From: UBA1924 sp963976625
GTDB taxonomy: Bacteria > Planctomycetota > Phycisphaerae > Phycisphaerales > UBA1924
DNA: 64,000 nucleotides
Assembly: GCA_963976625.1 (NCBI GenBank)
Contig: CAXBLA010000003.1
Coordinates: forward strand, 1 to 64,000
Direction: 5' to 3'
Part shown: one piece after another, positions 33,709 through 43,270 of the stretch
Position numbering within the stretch: the stretch's first letter is position 1
How the letters are laid out: each line of letters begins with the position of its first letter
Translations under genes and position numbers: made by a program
Notes under the pieces: model-generated
What the model was told of the DNA's origin: nothing
Databases searched by the model: none
What the model saw: only the letters and a program-made list of their open reading frames with translations

Positions 33709-34055
33709 GTCGCCGATCCTCATTCTTCCCCAGAATCTCAGGCATTCGCGAGAGAACGGGGAGGGTGTGAAATGATCGCCGGAGCATCAAAGATCATCCC
33801 CGGCTACCCATTCTAGCACAACCCGGACGATTTTCATATCCAACCAAACACCCGATAGGGAGCCGTTGGGGTGAACTTTCGGTTCAACGAAGAATCTCCG
33901 CTTGTTTGGAGGAATGAACATCAAAGCGCCGATATCGGACACGCAGCGATGATTCTGCGCAGTCGTTGGCTAAATCAATCGCTTGAGGATAGAATCTACG
34001 CACACATGCCCCCACTGAATCTCAGCATTCATTGCACATACAGAGCCATCCATAC
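33709..34055. other. Divergent intergenic region of hmgA and the pseudokinase gene
   Basis: 347 bases without a convincing gene. Contains the plus-strand promoter candidate at 33966. I see no clear repeat, terminator or RNA fold otherwise. Confidence 0.4.
33966..33995 (+). promoter_or_regulatory. Candidate promoter of the pseudokinase gene
   Basis: TTGGCT, an 18-base gap and TAGAAT, about 60 bases before the ATG at 34056. Confidence 0.45.
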
Positions 34056-34910
34056 ATGAGCACCCCGTTGCGTCAAGAACACTTTGGTCCCTACAAGCTC
34101 GTCCGCACGCTGGGCAATGCACACGGTGCAACCCGTTACGCTGTCTTGTGCTCACGCACCGACACCAACTACATGCTCTACCGCTTCGAGCACATCACCA
34201 ATGTCAAAGAACGCCGGGCACTCTTCAACGCCCTGCTCAAGATGAGCACCCTCAAACACGCGCACCTGCTCAACATCGAATCCGTCTCGTACGACGACAA
34301 CGGGCGTCTGTGCGTGGTTACCCCGTACACCGGCAACCACGACGGGCTCGTCACCCTCGACCAACTCTTGAATATCCGTGACGGCAAGCTCGGCGAGGTC
34401 GAATCCACGCGGGCACTCGGCCACCTGCTCGACGCCATCCGACTCGCACATAAGCACGAAATCTATAACGGCCAGATCAATCCCGACGACATCCTCGTTG
34501 ACCGCTACGGCTGCCTCCAGATCCAGCTCTACGGGTTTGAGACCATCGCTCACCGATCAATCAACCAGGCCCCGACCCAAAGCGAACGCGCCATGCTCAT
34601 CACCGATGAGATCCGCTCCGTGGTCGACCTCGCCTACACCATGATGACCGGGCTCAAGGCAACCGATGACCGCATCGCCCCCTCGCGCGTCATCAAGAAA
34701 CTCGACAAGAACTGGGACACCTGGTTCGATATCGGGCTCGATCCCATCGACGGCTTCGACAACATCGAGCACGCGATCAACGCGCTGCCGACGAATCCAA
34801 ACTGCGCCCAGTGGTTGACCACCAAGTCGCCACGGATGCCTCAGGTGCACATCGGGTCAATGCTCCGCCGCTTTAGAACCTCCCCGAGCACATCGCGCCC
34901 ACAGCGATAA
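34056..34910 (+). CDS. Protein-kinase-fold pseudokinase
   Basis: The order of kinase elements is recognisable but the catalytic residues are replaced. The N-lobe start is FGPYKLVRTLGNAHGATRYAV. The beta-3 Lys position reads YMLYRF. The catalytic loop region H-KHEIYNGQINPDDILVD has YNG where HRD belongs and Asn and Asp where Lys and Asn belong. The DFG position reads LYGF. It is 284 residues with no membrane helix or extra domain. It probably binds a partner rather than phosphorylating one. ATG 34056 (MSTPLR) is chosen over an upstream TTG. Confidence 0.75.
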   Translation: MSTPLRQEHFGPYKLVRTLGNAHGATRYAVLCSRTDTNYMLYRFEHITNVKERRALFNALLKMSTLKHAHLLNIESVSYDDNGRLCVVTPYTGNHDGLVTLDQLLNIRDGKLGEVESTRALGHLLDAIRLAHKHEIYNGQINPDDILVDRYGCLQIQLYGFETIAHRSINQAPTQSERAMLITDEIRSVVDLAYTMMTGLKATDDRIAPSRVIKKLDKNWDTWFDIGLDPIDGFDNIEHAINALPTNPNCAQWLTTKSPRMPQVHIGSMLRRFRTSPSTSRPQR

Positions 34911-34926
34911 GCTCGCACTTCAATCT

Positions 34927-36648
34927 TCAATCGGTTTCGACCGAATCCTCTGAGTTCTCGTTTGTATCATCATTCGGCGCGGTTTCTGTAACGGAATCAT
35001 CCGCCGGGGCTTTTTCCTCGGTGAGCCCGGCGATCTGACGGATCACCAATACCTGCTGCTCGTCGATCGATTCCTTGAACGCTTCGAGCATAAACACACC
35101 CAAACGAGGACGCAGCTCGGTCTCCGGGAAACGACGCAGCAGGACTGCCCAATCCGAGAACGCGCCGTTGATCGCAAACGCATCCTGCATTTTATCGAGC
35201 AGGATTAACGACTCCCATCGGATCCGATCAACCTTGAGCCGATCCGGCGCCTCGATCTCAACCCCGTCGAGGGCCGAAGCCGCCTCGAACGCCCGGTTGG
35301 GACGCTGCTGACTCAGCTCGATCTCCGAGAGCAATACAATCCCTTTGGACACGCGCTCAGTGATCTGAACATTGCTGTTGAGCAGCCGACGCAAGAGCAG
35401 CACCGAGTGAGCATGATCAAGCCCCGCCAGCCGCACGGCCTCCGTCAGCCGATCGTTTTCGATCGCCAGCCCCATCCGCTTGATCGCGTCGAGCCGGACC
35501 TGATCATCACTGTGCGGCAGCGTAACCAACTGCTGCAAGCCCACAGGCGTCGCCCGATACCTGATCAATGCATCGCTAGCGGCTATGAACAAACCAGGAT
35601 GCTCACCCGCGGACTGCACCAACAGATCGACCCCTCGCGGGGTGACTGCCAGGGCATTGGCCGCCCAGTTACGTCGGGCGAGCTCGTCAGAAACAAGCAT
35701 CGAGCCCAGAATTTCAAGATCGTCTGCGTTGCCCAGCATCGCGATCAGCTTCATCCCCGACTCATTGATCGAAGCCGGCTCGACCTCCCGCAACCGTTCG
35801 ATCAGCTTGGGATGGTCCGCTTCTTTGTCCCAAAGCTGCTGATTCTCGAGGGACCAAGCCGCATCGCACGCAGCCCCAAACGGCGCATCATCACGCAGGA
35901 ACCAGCCCAGCACATCGTCCACCGATTCCGGGCTCGGCCACCGCGCAATCCCCGCGAGCATCGGCTCAGCTGCGATTGGCTCTCTTTCCGTGTGGAGCGC
36001 ATCCGTCAAGAGGATCATCGCATCGGGCAACACCAATCGAACCACTAAGCTCGCGGCCTTTGATCGGATCTCCGGGTTTTCATCACCAAGCATCGCCTTG
36101 GCCGCCTCACCCACACCAGGCTCAAAGACGGTGCTGCTCGACAGATCCCGATCGACAAGGGAGAATCCAAGCAGCCGAATCGCGAGGCGATCATCCTCAA
36201 ACAAGCTCACAATCAACTCCGAGCGAGCGGCGTCATCGAGCTCAATATGCAATCGACTGTAGAGTTCGAGAATCTCAGCAAGTTGAGCACTCTGGACCGT
36301 CTGCATCTGTTCCTGAACCGATTCATAACGATCCTTCCACCGCTCCGTGTCTGGCTCTGTCTGCTCAACATCATCTGATGCTTTAATGGCCGGCTCAGAT
36401 TCTGAAGCAGAAACCATCCGCTGTTCTTTGGTTGAGTCGGGCTCCGTTGTGGATGAAACCGGAGTCGTTCGATCAACTGTCCCTATCTCCACAGGCCCGG
36501 CTTTGTCCACCGATCTGGTTGTTTGATCCTGCCCATCGGCATCCATGGACGCCCCCCCAGAACAGGCACTCCCGCTCATCAAGATCACCAACAAGCTGCT
36601 CACGGCAGCCAGATGGGGTGTTCGGGATAGGGTCGGATGGTCGTTCAT
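34927..36648 (-). CDS. HEAT-like repeat exported protein, probable lipoprotein
   Basis: Signal segment (LAAVSSLLVILMSGSACSGG), where Cys may be a weak lipobox. A Ser/Thr/Glu-rich linker of about 90 residues follows, then helical repeats from about residue 140 to 540 (RSKAASLVVRLVLPDAMILLTDAL, RRNWAANALAVTPRGVDLLVQ), and an acidic tail. Repeats of this HEAT/armadillo kind usually serve as protein-binding scaffolds. I start at ATG 36648 (MNDHPT). The stop is 16 bases from the convergent pseudokinase gene, but no functional link can be seen. Confidence 0.7.
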   Translation of the reverse strand: MNDHPTLSRTPHLAAVSSLLVILMSGSACSGGASMDADGQDQTTRSVDKAGPVEIGTVDRTTPVSSTTEPDSTKEQRMVSASESEPAIKASDDVEQTEPDTERWKDRYESVQEQMQTVQSAQLAEILELYSRLHIELDDAARSELIVSLFEDDRLAIRLLGFSLVDRDLSSSTVFEPGVGEAAKAMLGDENPEIRSKAASLVVRLVLPDAMILLTDALHTEREPIAAEPMLAGIARWPSPESVDDVLGWFLRDDAPFGAACDAAWSLENQQLWDKEADHPKLIERLREVEPASINESGMKLIAMLGNADDLEILGSMLVSDELARRNWAANALAVTPRGVDLLVQSAGEHPGLFIAASDALIRYRATPVGLQQLVTLPHSDDQVRLDAIKRMGLAIENDRLTEAVRLAGLDHAHSVLLLRRLLNSNVQITERVSKGIVLLSEIELSQQRPNRAFEAASALDGVEIEAPDRLKVDRIRWESLILLDKMQDAFAINGAFSDWAVLLRRFPETELRPRLGVFMLEAFKESIDEQQVLVIRQIAGLTEEKAPADDSVTETAPNDDTNENSEDSVETD

Positions 36649-36811
36649 TGGGTATCGTGGATGCGCGAGGACAGATTCTCGGTCTTTCATCGGCAAATTG
36701 CCGAAGAATGATCCATAGAGTGTAGTCATCCAGATTGATGTCCTACCCAAGAACGGTTAGGATTCACCAGCACAGATTTTCTGTGCGAACGAAGGGAAAC
36801 AGCCAGACGCC

Positions 36812-38281
36812 ATGAACGATTGGGTTGATGCCGAAAATCATGTTGAAAAAGCCCACGAGCATTACGATGCCGGACGGTGGGACGAAGCGGAGATCGAACT
36901 CCGCCAGGCGCTATCCCTCAATCCATACCAGGCCGAATGGTACTTCAACCTCGGGCTGACCCTCGAAGCCGCCGGCCGAAACGCCGCCGCCTCCGAAGCC
37001 TTCACCAGCTGCTACAAGCTCCACGAGGAACACGCCGAACCCGACGCCAACTCCGCGCTGCTCGCCGGGCTCAACCTCATGCGCGCCGGCAACCACCAGC
37101 AAGCCCTCAACTGGTTCGACAAATCTGCCAAGGCCGAGCCCAGCTCGATTATCCCGTGGGTCCATCGGATCGAAGCATTGACAGACATGGGGCTCCACAG
37201 CGACGCCGAGGAATCCTTCTACCTCGCCCAGCAGATCGATCCAGACCACGGCGAGCTCTACGCCGCCATGGCCGACTCACTCCTAGCTTCGGGCCATAAC
37301 GACCGCGCCGTCTGGTGCCTGCGCGAAGCCGCCCGCCTCGACCCCGATCTCCCACGCGTGCAGGCTCGCCTGGCCAAGGCCTACGCGATCTCCGGACGCC
37401 TCGAACGCGCCCGCCAGCTCTACCTCCGCGAGCTGCGAGTCGACCCGGGTGATATCGACACACTCCTGGACATCGGGGAGCTGCTCCTCGACATGCACCG
37501 CTACACCGAAGCCGGCGAAAAGTTCCGCCGAGTGCTCGAGCTCCAGTCCGATCAGCCAGACGCACACTTCCTGCTCGGCGAGCTCGCCGAAATCGAGCAC
37601 CGGATCGCCGACGCGCTCGTTCACTACGATGTCGTCCTCCGCCTCGATCGCACCTACCCAGCCGTGCGCCGTCGCCTTGCTCGCGTGCTCTTCGCCCGCA
37701 ACCGCGAAGAAGACCGTCCACGCATCCACGACCTGCTCGCCTACGAGCACCGCCTGATGCTCAAGAAGGCCAAGATCGATACAGAGCTCAACGCTCAGCC
37801 TGCATCCAAGCCGGCAACCGGCTCCAGCGAGTCCTCCGAACAGCTCGACGAACTCGGGCGTCTGCTCCTCGATGCCCAGATGACCAGCGAGTCCATCCGC
37901 GTCTACGCCCGGATGATCGAGCTCGAACCGTCGAACCACAAGGCCCACCACGGGCTCTCGGTCGCGATGCTCGAAGCCAACCGCATGGACGAGGGCATCA
38001 CCGCCGCCAAGCAGGCTCTTGAGTACCAGCCACGGTTCGTCCCCGCGATGCACAACCTCGCCCTTGCCTACCTGAGCCAGCGCCAGTGGATCCGCGCCCG
38101 CTACTGGGTTCGCCAGGCCACCCGCATCGACGCCGACGATCCATCGCTGCGTCGCCTGCGTCTCAAGCTCCGCTTCCACACGACCGTCAGCGTGTTCACC
38201 TGGAGCTACGCCAAGGTCGCCAAGCCGCTGCGTATCGTCCGCGCGATCGTCGGCCGCCCTCGGCGAGCGCACGCGAGCTAA
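36812..38281 (+). CDS. Tetratricopeptide repeat protein
   Basis: Soluble protein of 489 residues built from about ten TPR units (for example AEIELRQALSLNPYQAEWYFNLG, RAVWCLREAARLDPDLPRVQARLA, GITAAKQALEYQPRFVPAMHNLALAYL). No signal peptide and no other domain. The last 30 residues are basic and aromatic. TPR proteins bind partners, and the partner is not evident. A TAGGAT box lies about 50 bases upstream. It converges on trpB with a 16-base gap and no visible terminator. Confidence 0.8.
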   Translation: MNDWVDAENHVEKAHEHYDAGRWDEAEIELRQALSLNPYQAEWYFNLGLTLEAAGRNAAASEAFTSCYKLHEEHAEPDANSALLAGLNLMRAGNHQQALNWFDKSAKAEPSSIIPWVHRIEALTDMGLHSDAEESFYLAQQIDPDHGELYAAMADSLLASGHNDRAVWCLREAARLDPDLPRVQARLAKAYAISGRLERARQLYLRELRVDPGDIDTLLDIGELLLDMHRYTEAGEKFRRVLELQSDQPDAHFLLGELAEIEHRIADALVHYDVVLRLDRTYPAVRRRLARVLFARNREEDRPRIHDLLAYEHRLMLKKAKIDTELNAQPASKPATGSSESSEQLDELGRLLLDAQMTSESIRVYARMIELEPSNHKAHHGLSVAMLEANRMDEGITAAKQALEYQPRFVPAMHNLALAYLSQRQWIRARYWVRQATRIDADDPSLRRLRLKLRFHTTVSVFTWSYAKVAKPLRIVRAIVGRPRRAHAS

Positions 38282-38297
38282 TCAATCTCTACTTATA

Positions 38298-39560
38298 TCA
38301 GAGCGTATCGCCGAGCAGCCGCGCGACCTCGGCGACATCTTTATCGCCACGCCCAGACAGATTGATCACCAAGTGCTCGTCCTTGCCCATCGTGCTCGCC
38401 ATGAGCACCCCATGGGCCACGGCGTGCGATGACTCGAGCGCCGGGATAATCCCCTCGTCTCTTGCCGTCCAGAGGAACGCCTCAAGCGCCTGCTTGTCGT
38501 CGGCTGTCACATACTCCACCCGCCCCAGATCCTTCCAGTACGAGTGCTCGGGCCCAACGCCCGGGTAATCAAGCCCGGCCGAGCACGAATGCACATCGCT
38601 GGTCTGCCCGGACTCATCCTGGAGCACATAGCTCATCGACCCATGAAGCACACCGATCTTTCCATGCGTCAACGGCGCGGCGTGCTGACCAAGCATGTCC
38701 GACTCGCCGCCGGCTTCGACCCCAACAAGCCTGACGCCTTCTTCATCCACGAACGGATAGAACATCCCGGCGGCGTTCGATCCTCCGCCCACACACGCGA
38801 CAATCGCGTTGGGCATCGCACCCATATTCCGCAGCGCCTGAGCCTTGGTCTCGCGACCAATGATCGACTGAAAATCACGCACGATCATCGGGAAGGGGTG
38901 GGGGCCCACGACCGAACCAAGGATGTAGTGCGTGTGCTCGACCGAGCCCATCCAGTCACGCATTGCTTCATTTGTCGCGTCCTTGAGCGTGCACGATCCC
39001 TCGTTGACCGGGATCACATTGGCCCCGAGCATCTTCATCCGAGTCACATTCAGGCTCTGGCGTCGGATATCCTCGCTGCCCATGTACACATCGCACTTGA
39101 GCCCGAAGTACGCCGCGGCTGTCGCCGTCGCCACGCCATGCTGCCCCGCGCCCGTCTCGGCGATCACCCGGTTCTTGCCCATCTTCTTGGCAAGCATCGC
39201 CTGCCCGAGCGTGTTGTTGATCTTGTGCGCCCCGGTGTGGGCCAGGTCCTCGCGCTTGAGCCAGATCGTCGCGCCCAGCTCCTTGTCTTTGTTCATCGCC
39301 CGCGAGCGACGCGAGAGCCCATTGGCCTGATACAACGGCGTCGTCCGCCCCACATACACACGGTTCATATCCCCGAGCCGATCCCAGAACTGCTGATCCC
39401 GGCAAGCCTTCTGATACACCTCATCGAGCTGACGCAGCGCCTCGATCAGAGTCTCAGGCACATACACCCCCCCGCACACCCCGTACCGCCCGTGCTCATC
39501 AGGGACCGCCGAGATCGGCAGCAGGCTCGTGTCAGGTTTCGATGTGTCCGCGGTGCTCAT
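38298..39560 (-). CDS. trpB: Tryptophan synthase beta chain
   Basis: PLP enzyme joining indole and serine to tryptophan. The PLP lysine is in REDLAHTGAHKINNT (about residue 107), the catalytic Glu in AETGAGQHGVA, the phosphate loop is CVGGGSNAAGMF, and SAGLDYPGVGPEHS and NLSGRGDKD follow. Length (420) is typical of TrpB1. It is the last gene of a minus-strand cluster, 65 bases after the UMF1 transporter. trpA and the other trp genes are not here, so it is separated from the usual operon. Confidence 0.95.
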   Translation of the reverse strand: MSTADTSKPDTSLLPISAVPDEHGRYGVCGGVYVPETLIEALRQLDEVYQKACRDQQFWDRLGDMNRVYVGRTTPLYQANGLSRRSRAMNKDKELGATIWLKREDLAHTGAHKINNTLGQAMLAKKMGKNRVIAETGAGQHGVATATAAAYFGLKCDVYMGSEDIRRQSLNVTRMKMLGANVIPVNEGSCTLKDATNEAMRDWMGSVEHTHYILGSVVGPHPFPMIVRDFQSIIGRETKAQALRNMGAMPNAIVACVGGGSNAAGMFYPFVDEEGVRLVGVEAGGESDMLGQHAAPLTHGKIGVLHGSMSYVLQDESGQTSDVHSCSAGLDYPGVGPEHSYWKDLGRVEYVTADDKQALEAFLWTARDEGIIPALESSHAVAHGVLMASTMGKDEHLVINLSGRGDKDVAEVARLLGDTL

Positions 39561-39625
39561 AACTCATACCTCATGCTCGAACCGATCCAAAAAAACCGGC
39601 TTCAAACTTATCTTAGCCGATCTTC

Positions 39626-40933
39626 TCAACCTGACCCGGTCAACCGATCCGCTCGGCGCGCATCCCGCACGCCCTGGAGCACATCCACCCGCAGCATCAG
39701 CATCGCCCCGACAACAAAGAACCCCGTCAGCACACCCAGCGCCGTCGTATCACCGATCCACGCCTTGATCTGCCCGAACGCCAGCACCCCGATCGCCCCG
39801 GCCAGTTTGTAGGTCATCCCCCAGAGCCCGAAGAACTCAGCCGTGCGCTCCTTGGGCGAGAACATCCCCACAATCACCCGGCTCGAAGTCCCAATCCCCC
39901 CGAGCCCGATCCCGATCCCGTTGCCGATCACCCAGAATATCCATGCCGGCGGATCGTTGGGTACAAACACCTTCACCACGAACATCGATCCACAACTCAG
40001 CATCCAGACGCCCAAGAACCCAATAATCGTGGGCTTGACCCCGATCCGGTCCTGAAACTTGGCCACCAACGCCGCCGTCGCCCCCGCGGTCACCGTCAAC
40101 TGGAGCGAGAACACGATCAAATCCTGCCCGACGATCCCAAAGTCGCCCGCCAGAATCGCCGCGAACGCGATCATGGTCTGCACCCCGAAGCCGTAGATCA
40201 AAAACGCAACCAAGAACAAACGCAGCTGACGATGCCCCATCGCCCGGTTGACCGTTGCCTTCAGCCGCGCGAACACCCCGACCCGAGTCGATGGATCGAG
40301 TTGGTGCGTGCTCGGCTCTCTGAGGATCATCGCCGAGGGAATCATCCCCATCACAAACCACACGGCAGCGATGATAAAGAACGGACGCCAACTGGTTGGA
40401 TCGCCCCATCCGGCAAACTTGGCAAGCAGCACCACCAGGATCAGCAACGCCAGCCCACCGATATAACCCATGGTCCAACCGATCGCAGAGACCTTGCCGA
40501 TGGTGCGTGTTGTGGATAACCCGGGCAGAAAACTCGCGAGCATGTTCTCACCGAGCTGATACAGGATATTGGCCGGGATAAAGATCAACAGCCCGATCCA
40601 GCCTGAGCCCGGCTCGATTAACGCCAAAGCCATCGTCAGAGCCGCACACCCGATCCCCGAAACCATCAAGAACCGTTTTCGGCAGCTGTGCATATCCGCG
40701 AACGATCCGACGATCGGCGACAACGCCACCACCAAGAACAACGCCACCGACACCCCAGCCGACCACAGCGCATCGCCCTTGGCCGGGTCACCGATCGCGA
40801 CCTCTTTGAAGTAGATCGGAAACAGCAGCGTAATAATCAGCAATGTGAACGACTGGTTCGCCAGATCGAACATCCCCCAGGCCCAGACCTCTTTGGGATT
40901 GGGCAGCGAGCGAAATGGCGGGGGGGTTCGCAT
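39626..40933 (-). CDS. MFS transporter, UMF1 family
   Basis: Twelve-helix membrane protein of 435 residues. The start WAWGMFDLANQSFTLLIITLLFPIYF and the loop GSFADMHSCRKRF are typical of the UMF1 branch of the major facilitator superfamily (related to yeast Atg22). The substrate is unknown. Its start codon shares one base with the stop of the hydrolase gene (TAATG), so the two are coupled. Confidence 0.85.
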   Translation of the reverse strand: MRTPPPFRSLPNPKEVWAWGMFDLANQSFTLLIITLLFPIYFKEVAIGDPAKGDALWSAGVSVALFLVVALSPIVGSFADMHSCRKRFLMVSGIGCAALTMALALIEPGSGWIGLLIFIPANILYQLGENMLASFLPGLSTTRTIGKVSAIGWTMGYIGGLALLILVVLLAKFAGWGDPTSWRPFFIIAAVWFVMGMIPSAMILREPSTHQLDPSTRVGVFARLKATVNRAMGHRQLRLFLVAFLIYGFGVQTMIAFAAILAGDFGIVGQDLIVFSLQLTVTAGATAALVAKFQDRIGVKPTIIGFLGVWMLSCGSMFVVKVFVPNDPPAWIFWVIGNGIGIGLGGIGTSSRVIVGMFSPKERTAEFFGLWGMTYKLAGAIGVLAFGQIKAWIGDTTALGVLTGFFVVGAMLMLRVDVLQGVRDARRADRLTGSG

Positions 40934-41754
40934 TAAAGCTCCATCCCGAACAAGCCCTTGAGATAGGCGAGCTGTGTGTTCTTGGCGTCGTTGGCAAACT
41001 TGCCAAACCCGGCATGCTCGCCCGGAGCGCCCGTGTGCTCAAATGTCTTGAGCTCAACCATCGACGGATCCGCACCCTGAGCCTGATAGTGCCCCCGGAG
41101 CTGATCAAGGAAATGCCGCTGTCCATCGATCGGGACCATCTCGTCGCCCTCGTTGTGCAGCGCCAGCAGCGGGATCGGGCGGAACCCTCCGAAATTCGCC
41201 ATCGGATCCACCTTCGCCACATCCGCGCGATCGTGCTCGACGGGCCAAGGCCTGCCCTGCGCCCCCGGCGACGGGAAATACAGCTCCTGCAGATTCCCCG
41301 TTGTGCCCTCGACACACGCCCCAACAAACGGATGCTCTGAGCATAGTCGACACAGCGTCACCATGCCACCAGCCGACATCCCGCCGATGACCAACCGATC
41401 CATATCGAAGACTCCGAGCTCGGCGACCGATTCAAGCACGCCGTCTATCTCTGAGCACCCTTGCCCGATCAGCTTAAGCGTGTTCTCTGGGGACATGTAC
41501 GCCTTCTCATACCGCTCGCCGTGGCCCGGCAGGTCCAGTGCGATCGCCCCGATCCCCGCTCGCACCCAGCGCTGGTACCGCCCAGGATCGAGCTCCTTGT
41601 TCACCGTCCGCCCGTGCATCCAGATCACCGCGGGCACCTGCTCGCCGCGCTCCCAATCCGGATGCGCCACCAACGCCGGCACACCATCGCCAAGCGTCAG
41701 GTTCTTCGACAGCTTCTGCAAAGACTGAGGCAGCTGGGCAAACCGTGCATCCAT
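40933..41754 (-). CDS. Alpha/beta hydrolase (dienelactone-hydrolase-like)
   Basis: Alpha/beta hydrolase fold, 273 residues. The oxyanion region is WMHGRT; the nucleophile Ser lies in the elbow GGMSAGG (about residue 125); Asp in HNEGDEMVP and His in PGEHAGF complete the triad. No signal peptide. The substrate is unknown. It sits between the UDP-sugar pyrophosphorylase and the UMF1 transporter with single-base overlaps on both sides. Confidence 0.85.
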   Translation of the reverse strand: MDARFAQLPQSLQKLSKNLTLGDGVPALVAHPDWERGEQVPAVIWMHGRTVNKELDPGRYQRWVRAGIGAIALDLPGHGERYEKAYMSPENTLKLIGQGCSEIDGVLESVAELGVFDMDRLVIGGMSAGGMVTLCRLCSEHPFVGACVEGTTGNLQELYFPSPGAQGRPWPVEHDRADVAKVDPMANFGGFRPIPLLALHNEGDEMVPIDGQRHFLDQLRGHYQAQGADPSMVELKTFEHTGAPGEHAGFGKFANDAKNTQLAYLKGLFGMEL

Positions 41755-43196
41755 CAGAGCGCCACCCGCGAGCCCGCGTCGATCTTCTTGGGCAACTCAG
41801 CCCCCTGCAGATCCGATGCACACACCGCGGTCGTGGGGGAGAGCTCGATCGTCGCATCTACAGAGCCATCGGCTTTCCGAGGAATCTCGACCCCGGCAGA
41901 CTCAAGCCAACGCCCGGCCCGCTCGCTCTGGATCAACTTGGACGACACAATCGAATCCGTCCCCGTCGCGTTCTTCACCGGCGCAAACTCCTCGATCCGA
42001 TCCGTCTCGACCACGATCGAACGCGACGCCAGCGGGATGCCATCGAAAACAAACTTCTCGAGCTTGACCGCGTTGTTGTCATCGGGCGTCACCGTCTGCC
42101 CGGTCGTCAGATCAAAGTGGGGCACCTTCTTGAGCGCCCGATGGAACGGGAGCGCGTATTCCGGATTCGTCACAACCTTGTCAATAAACGCCACGCCAAT
42201 CGCATGGATCGCGATCGAGCCCGCGTTGAACGCCAGCCCGCCGTCCGCATCCGTCTGCTGAGAAAGTTCCTCGGTCATATCCGAATACTCGATCACCTGC
42301 GTCGCCCCATCAACCTCACAGAACACTCCGACCTTCTCATCCCAAGATGCTTTGGCCACCATCTTCGAGCTGAACTCCCCCGAGCTGTCCTCGGCAAAGG
42401 CGTGCAGCCCCAGGAACACCGGATCGACCAGCATCGCGTGCGGGTTATCCACCTGGAAATAGCTCATATGCTCGATCCCACGATCCTTCATATCCGCGAG
42501 CGCACCAGACACATCGAGCGCCTTAAACGCACCGCCGTGCCCGTCCGGGTTGGTCGCGATGTGGATCGGATCACTGAGTAAAATCTCGCCGGTCTTGGCA
42601 TCAAGGCTCGGCATCACACCCTGCTCAAAGAACATCACCTGATCCGCTGCGAGCCCGAAGTACCCGTGCTCTTCAAAGAAACCGACCGTCGCCTCATGGT
42701 TCAAAGGCGAGGTCATGATGTACCACGGGATCACCACGCCGTACTTACTCTGCGTCGCCCCGATCCCCTCGGCGAAGAGTTGGAACAACGATTTCTCATG
42801 CACGCACGAGGTCGGAAAGCAGCCCTTCGGGCCGTCATAGCCCAACCGGCTCCCCTGGCCGCCGGCCACCGTGAAGCACCCGACTTTGCCCCCGCGGATC
42901 AACTCCTCGCCCTTGGCCCGAAACGCCTCCCGGTCCCATCCACCGTTTTCCGCACCGGCTTCTGCACCCGCTAAGGTGTAGCACTTCGCCGGCTTGATCG
43001 ACGCAGGCGATGCCTCGGACACATAACTCCGCACATACCGCTCGATCAGGGTGTCGAGCTCATCGTAATCGACCAGTTCAAGCTGCCCCTCCACAGCCGC
43101 CCGAGCCGAGTCCGGGGTCACCTTGGAGAGGTAATCCACAAGGTGGGCTTGGCCGCAGTGTTCGAGTTGGGAATGAAGGTTGCTGGTCGAGGTCAT
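41754..43196 (-). CDS. UDP-sugar pyrophosphorylase (eukaryote-like UAP/UDPGP family)
   Basis: Uses UTP to activate a sugar 1-phosphate, probably N-acetylglucosamine or a hexose. The family has VAGGQGSRLGYDGPKGCF (nucleotide loop), HEKSLFQLFAEGI, WYIMTSPLNHEAT, FFEEHGYFGL, NPDGHGG and YFQVDNPHAMLVDPVFLG, all matching the UAP1 branch rather than bacterial GlmU or GalU. The ATG at 43196 (MTSTSN) has GGAG six bases before it; the longer frame is not needed. First gene of a four-gene cluster. Confidence 0.88.
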   Translation of the reverse strand: MTSTSNLHSQLEHCGQAHLVDYLSKVTPDSARAAVEGQLELVDYDELDTLIERYVRSYVSEASPASIKPAKCYTLAGAEAGAENGGWDREAFRAKGEELIRGGKVGCFTVAGGQGSRLGYDGPKGCFPTSCVHEKSLFQLFAEGIGATQSKYGVVIPWYIMTSPLNHEATVGFFEEHGYFGLAADQVMFFEQGVMPSLDAKTGEILLSDPIHIATNPDGHGGAFKALDVSGALADMKDRGIEHMSYFQVDNPHAMLVDPVFLGLHAFAEDSSGEFSSKMVAKASWDEKVGVFCEVDGATQVIEYSDMTEELSQQTDADGGLAFNAGSIAIHAIGVAFIDKVVTNPEYALPFHRALKKVPHFDLTTGQTVTPDDNNAVKLEKFVFDGIPLASRSIVVETDRIEEFAPVKNATGTDSIVSSKLIQSERAGRWLESAGVEIPRKADGSVDATIELSPTTAVCASDLQGAELPKKIDAGSRVAL

Positions 43197-43258
43197 GGAG
43201 TGCTCCGTTTCGAAAATATTGCTTGCAGCATGGTACATCGATCAATGTTGAGAGGCAC

Positions 43259-43264
43259 TACACT
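43259..43264 (+). promoter_or_regulatory. Candidate -10 box of rpe
   Basis: TACACT, six bases before the rpe ATG, so transcription would begin at or near the start codon. Confidence 0.45.
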
Positions 43265-43270
43265 CTGTGC

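Noticed and set aside
32617..33816. Plus-strand ORF of 399 residues opposite hmgA
   Set aside because: Shadow frame; Arg/Val/His-rich sequence without domain, while hmgA is unmistakable.
37283..38272. Minus-strand ORF opposite the TPR gene
   Set aside because: Shadow of regular TPR codons; no SD or family features.
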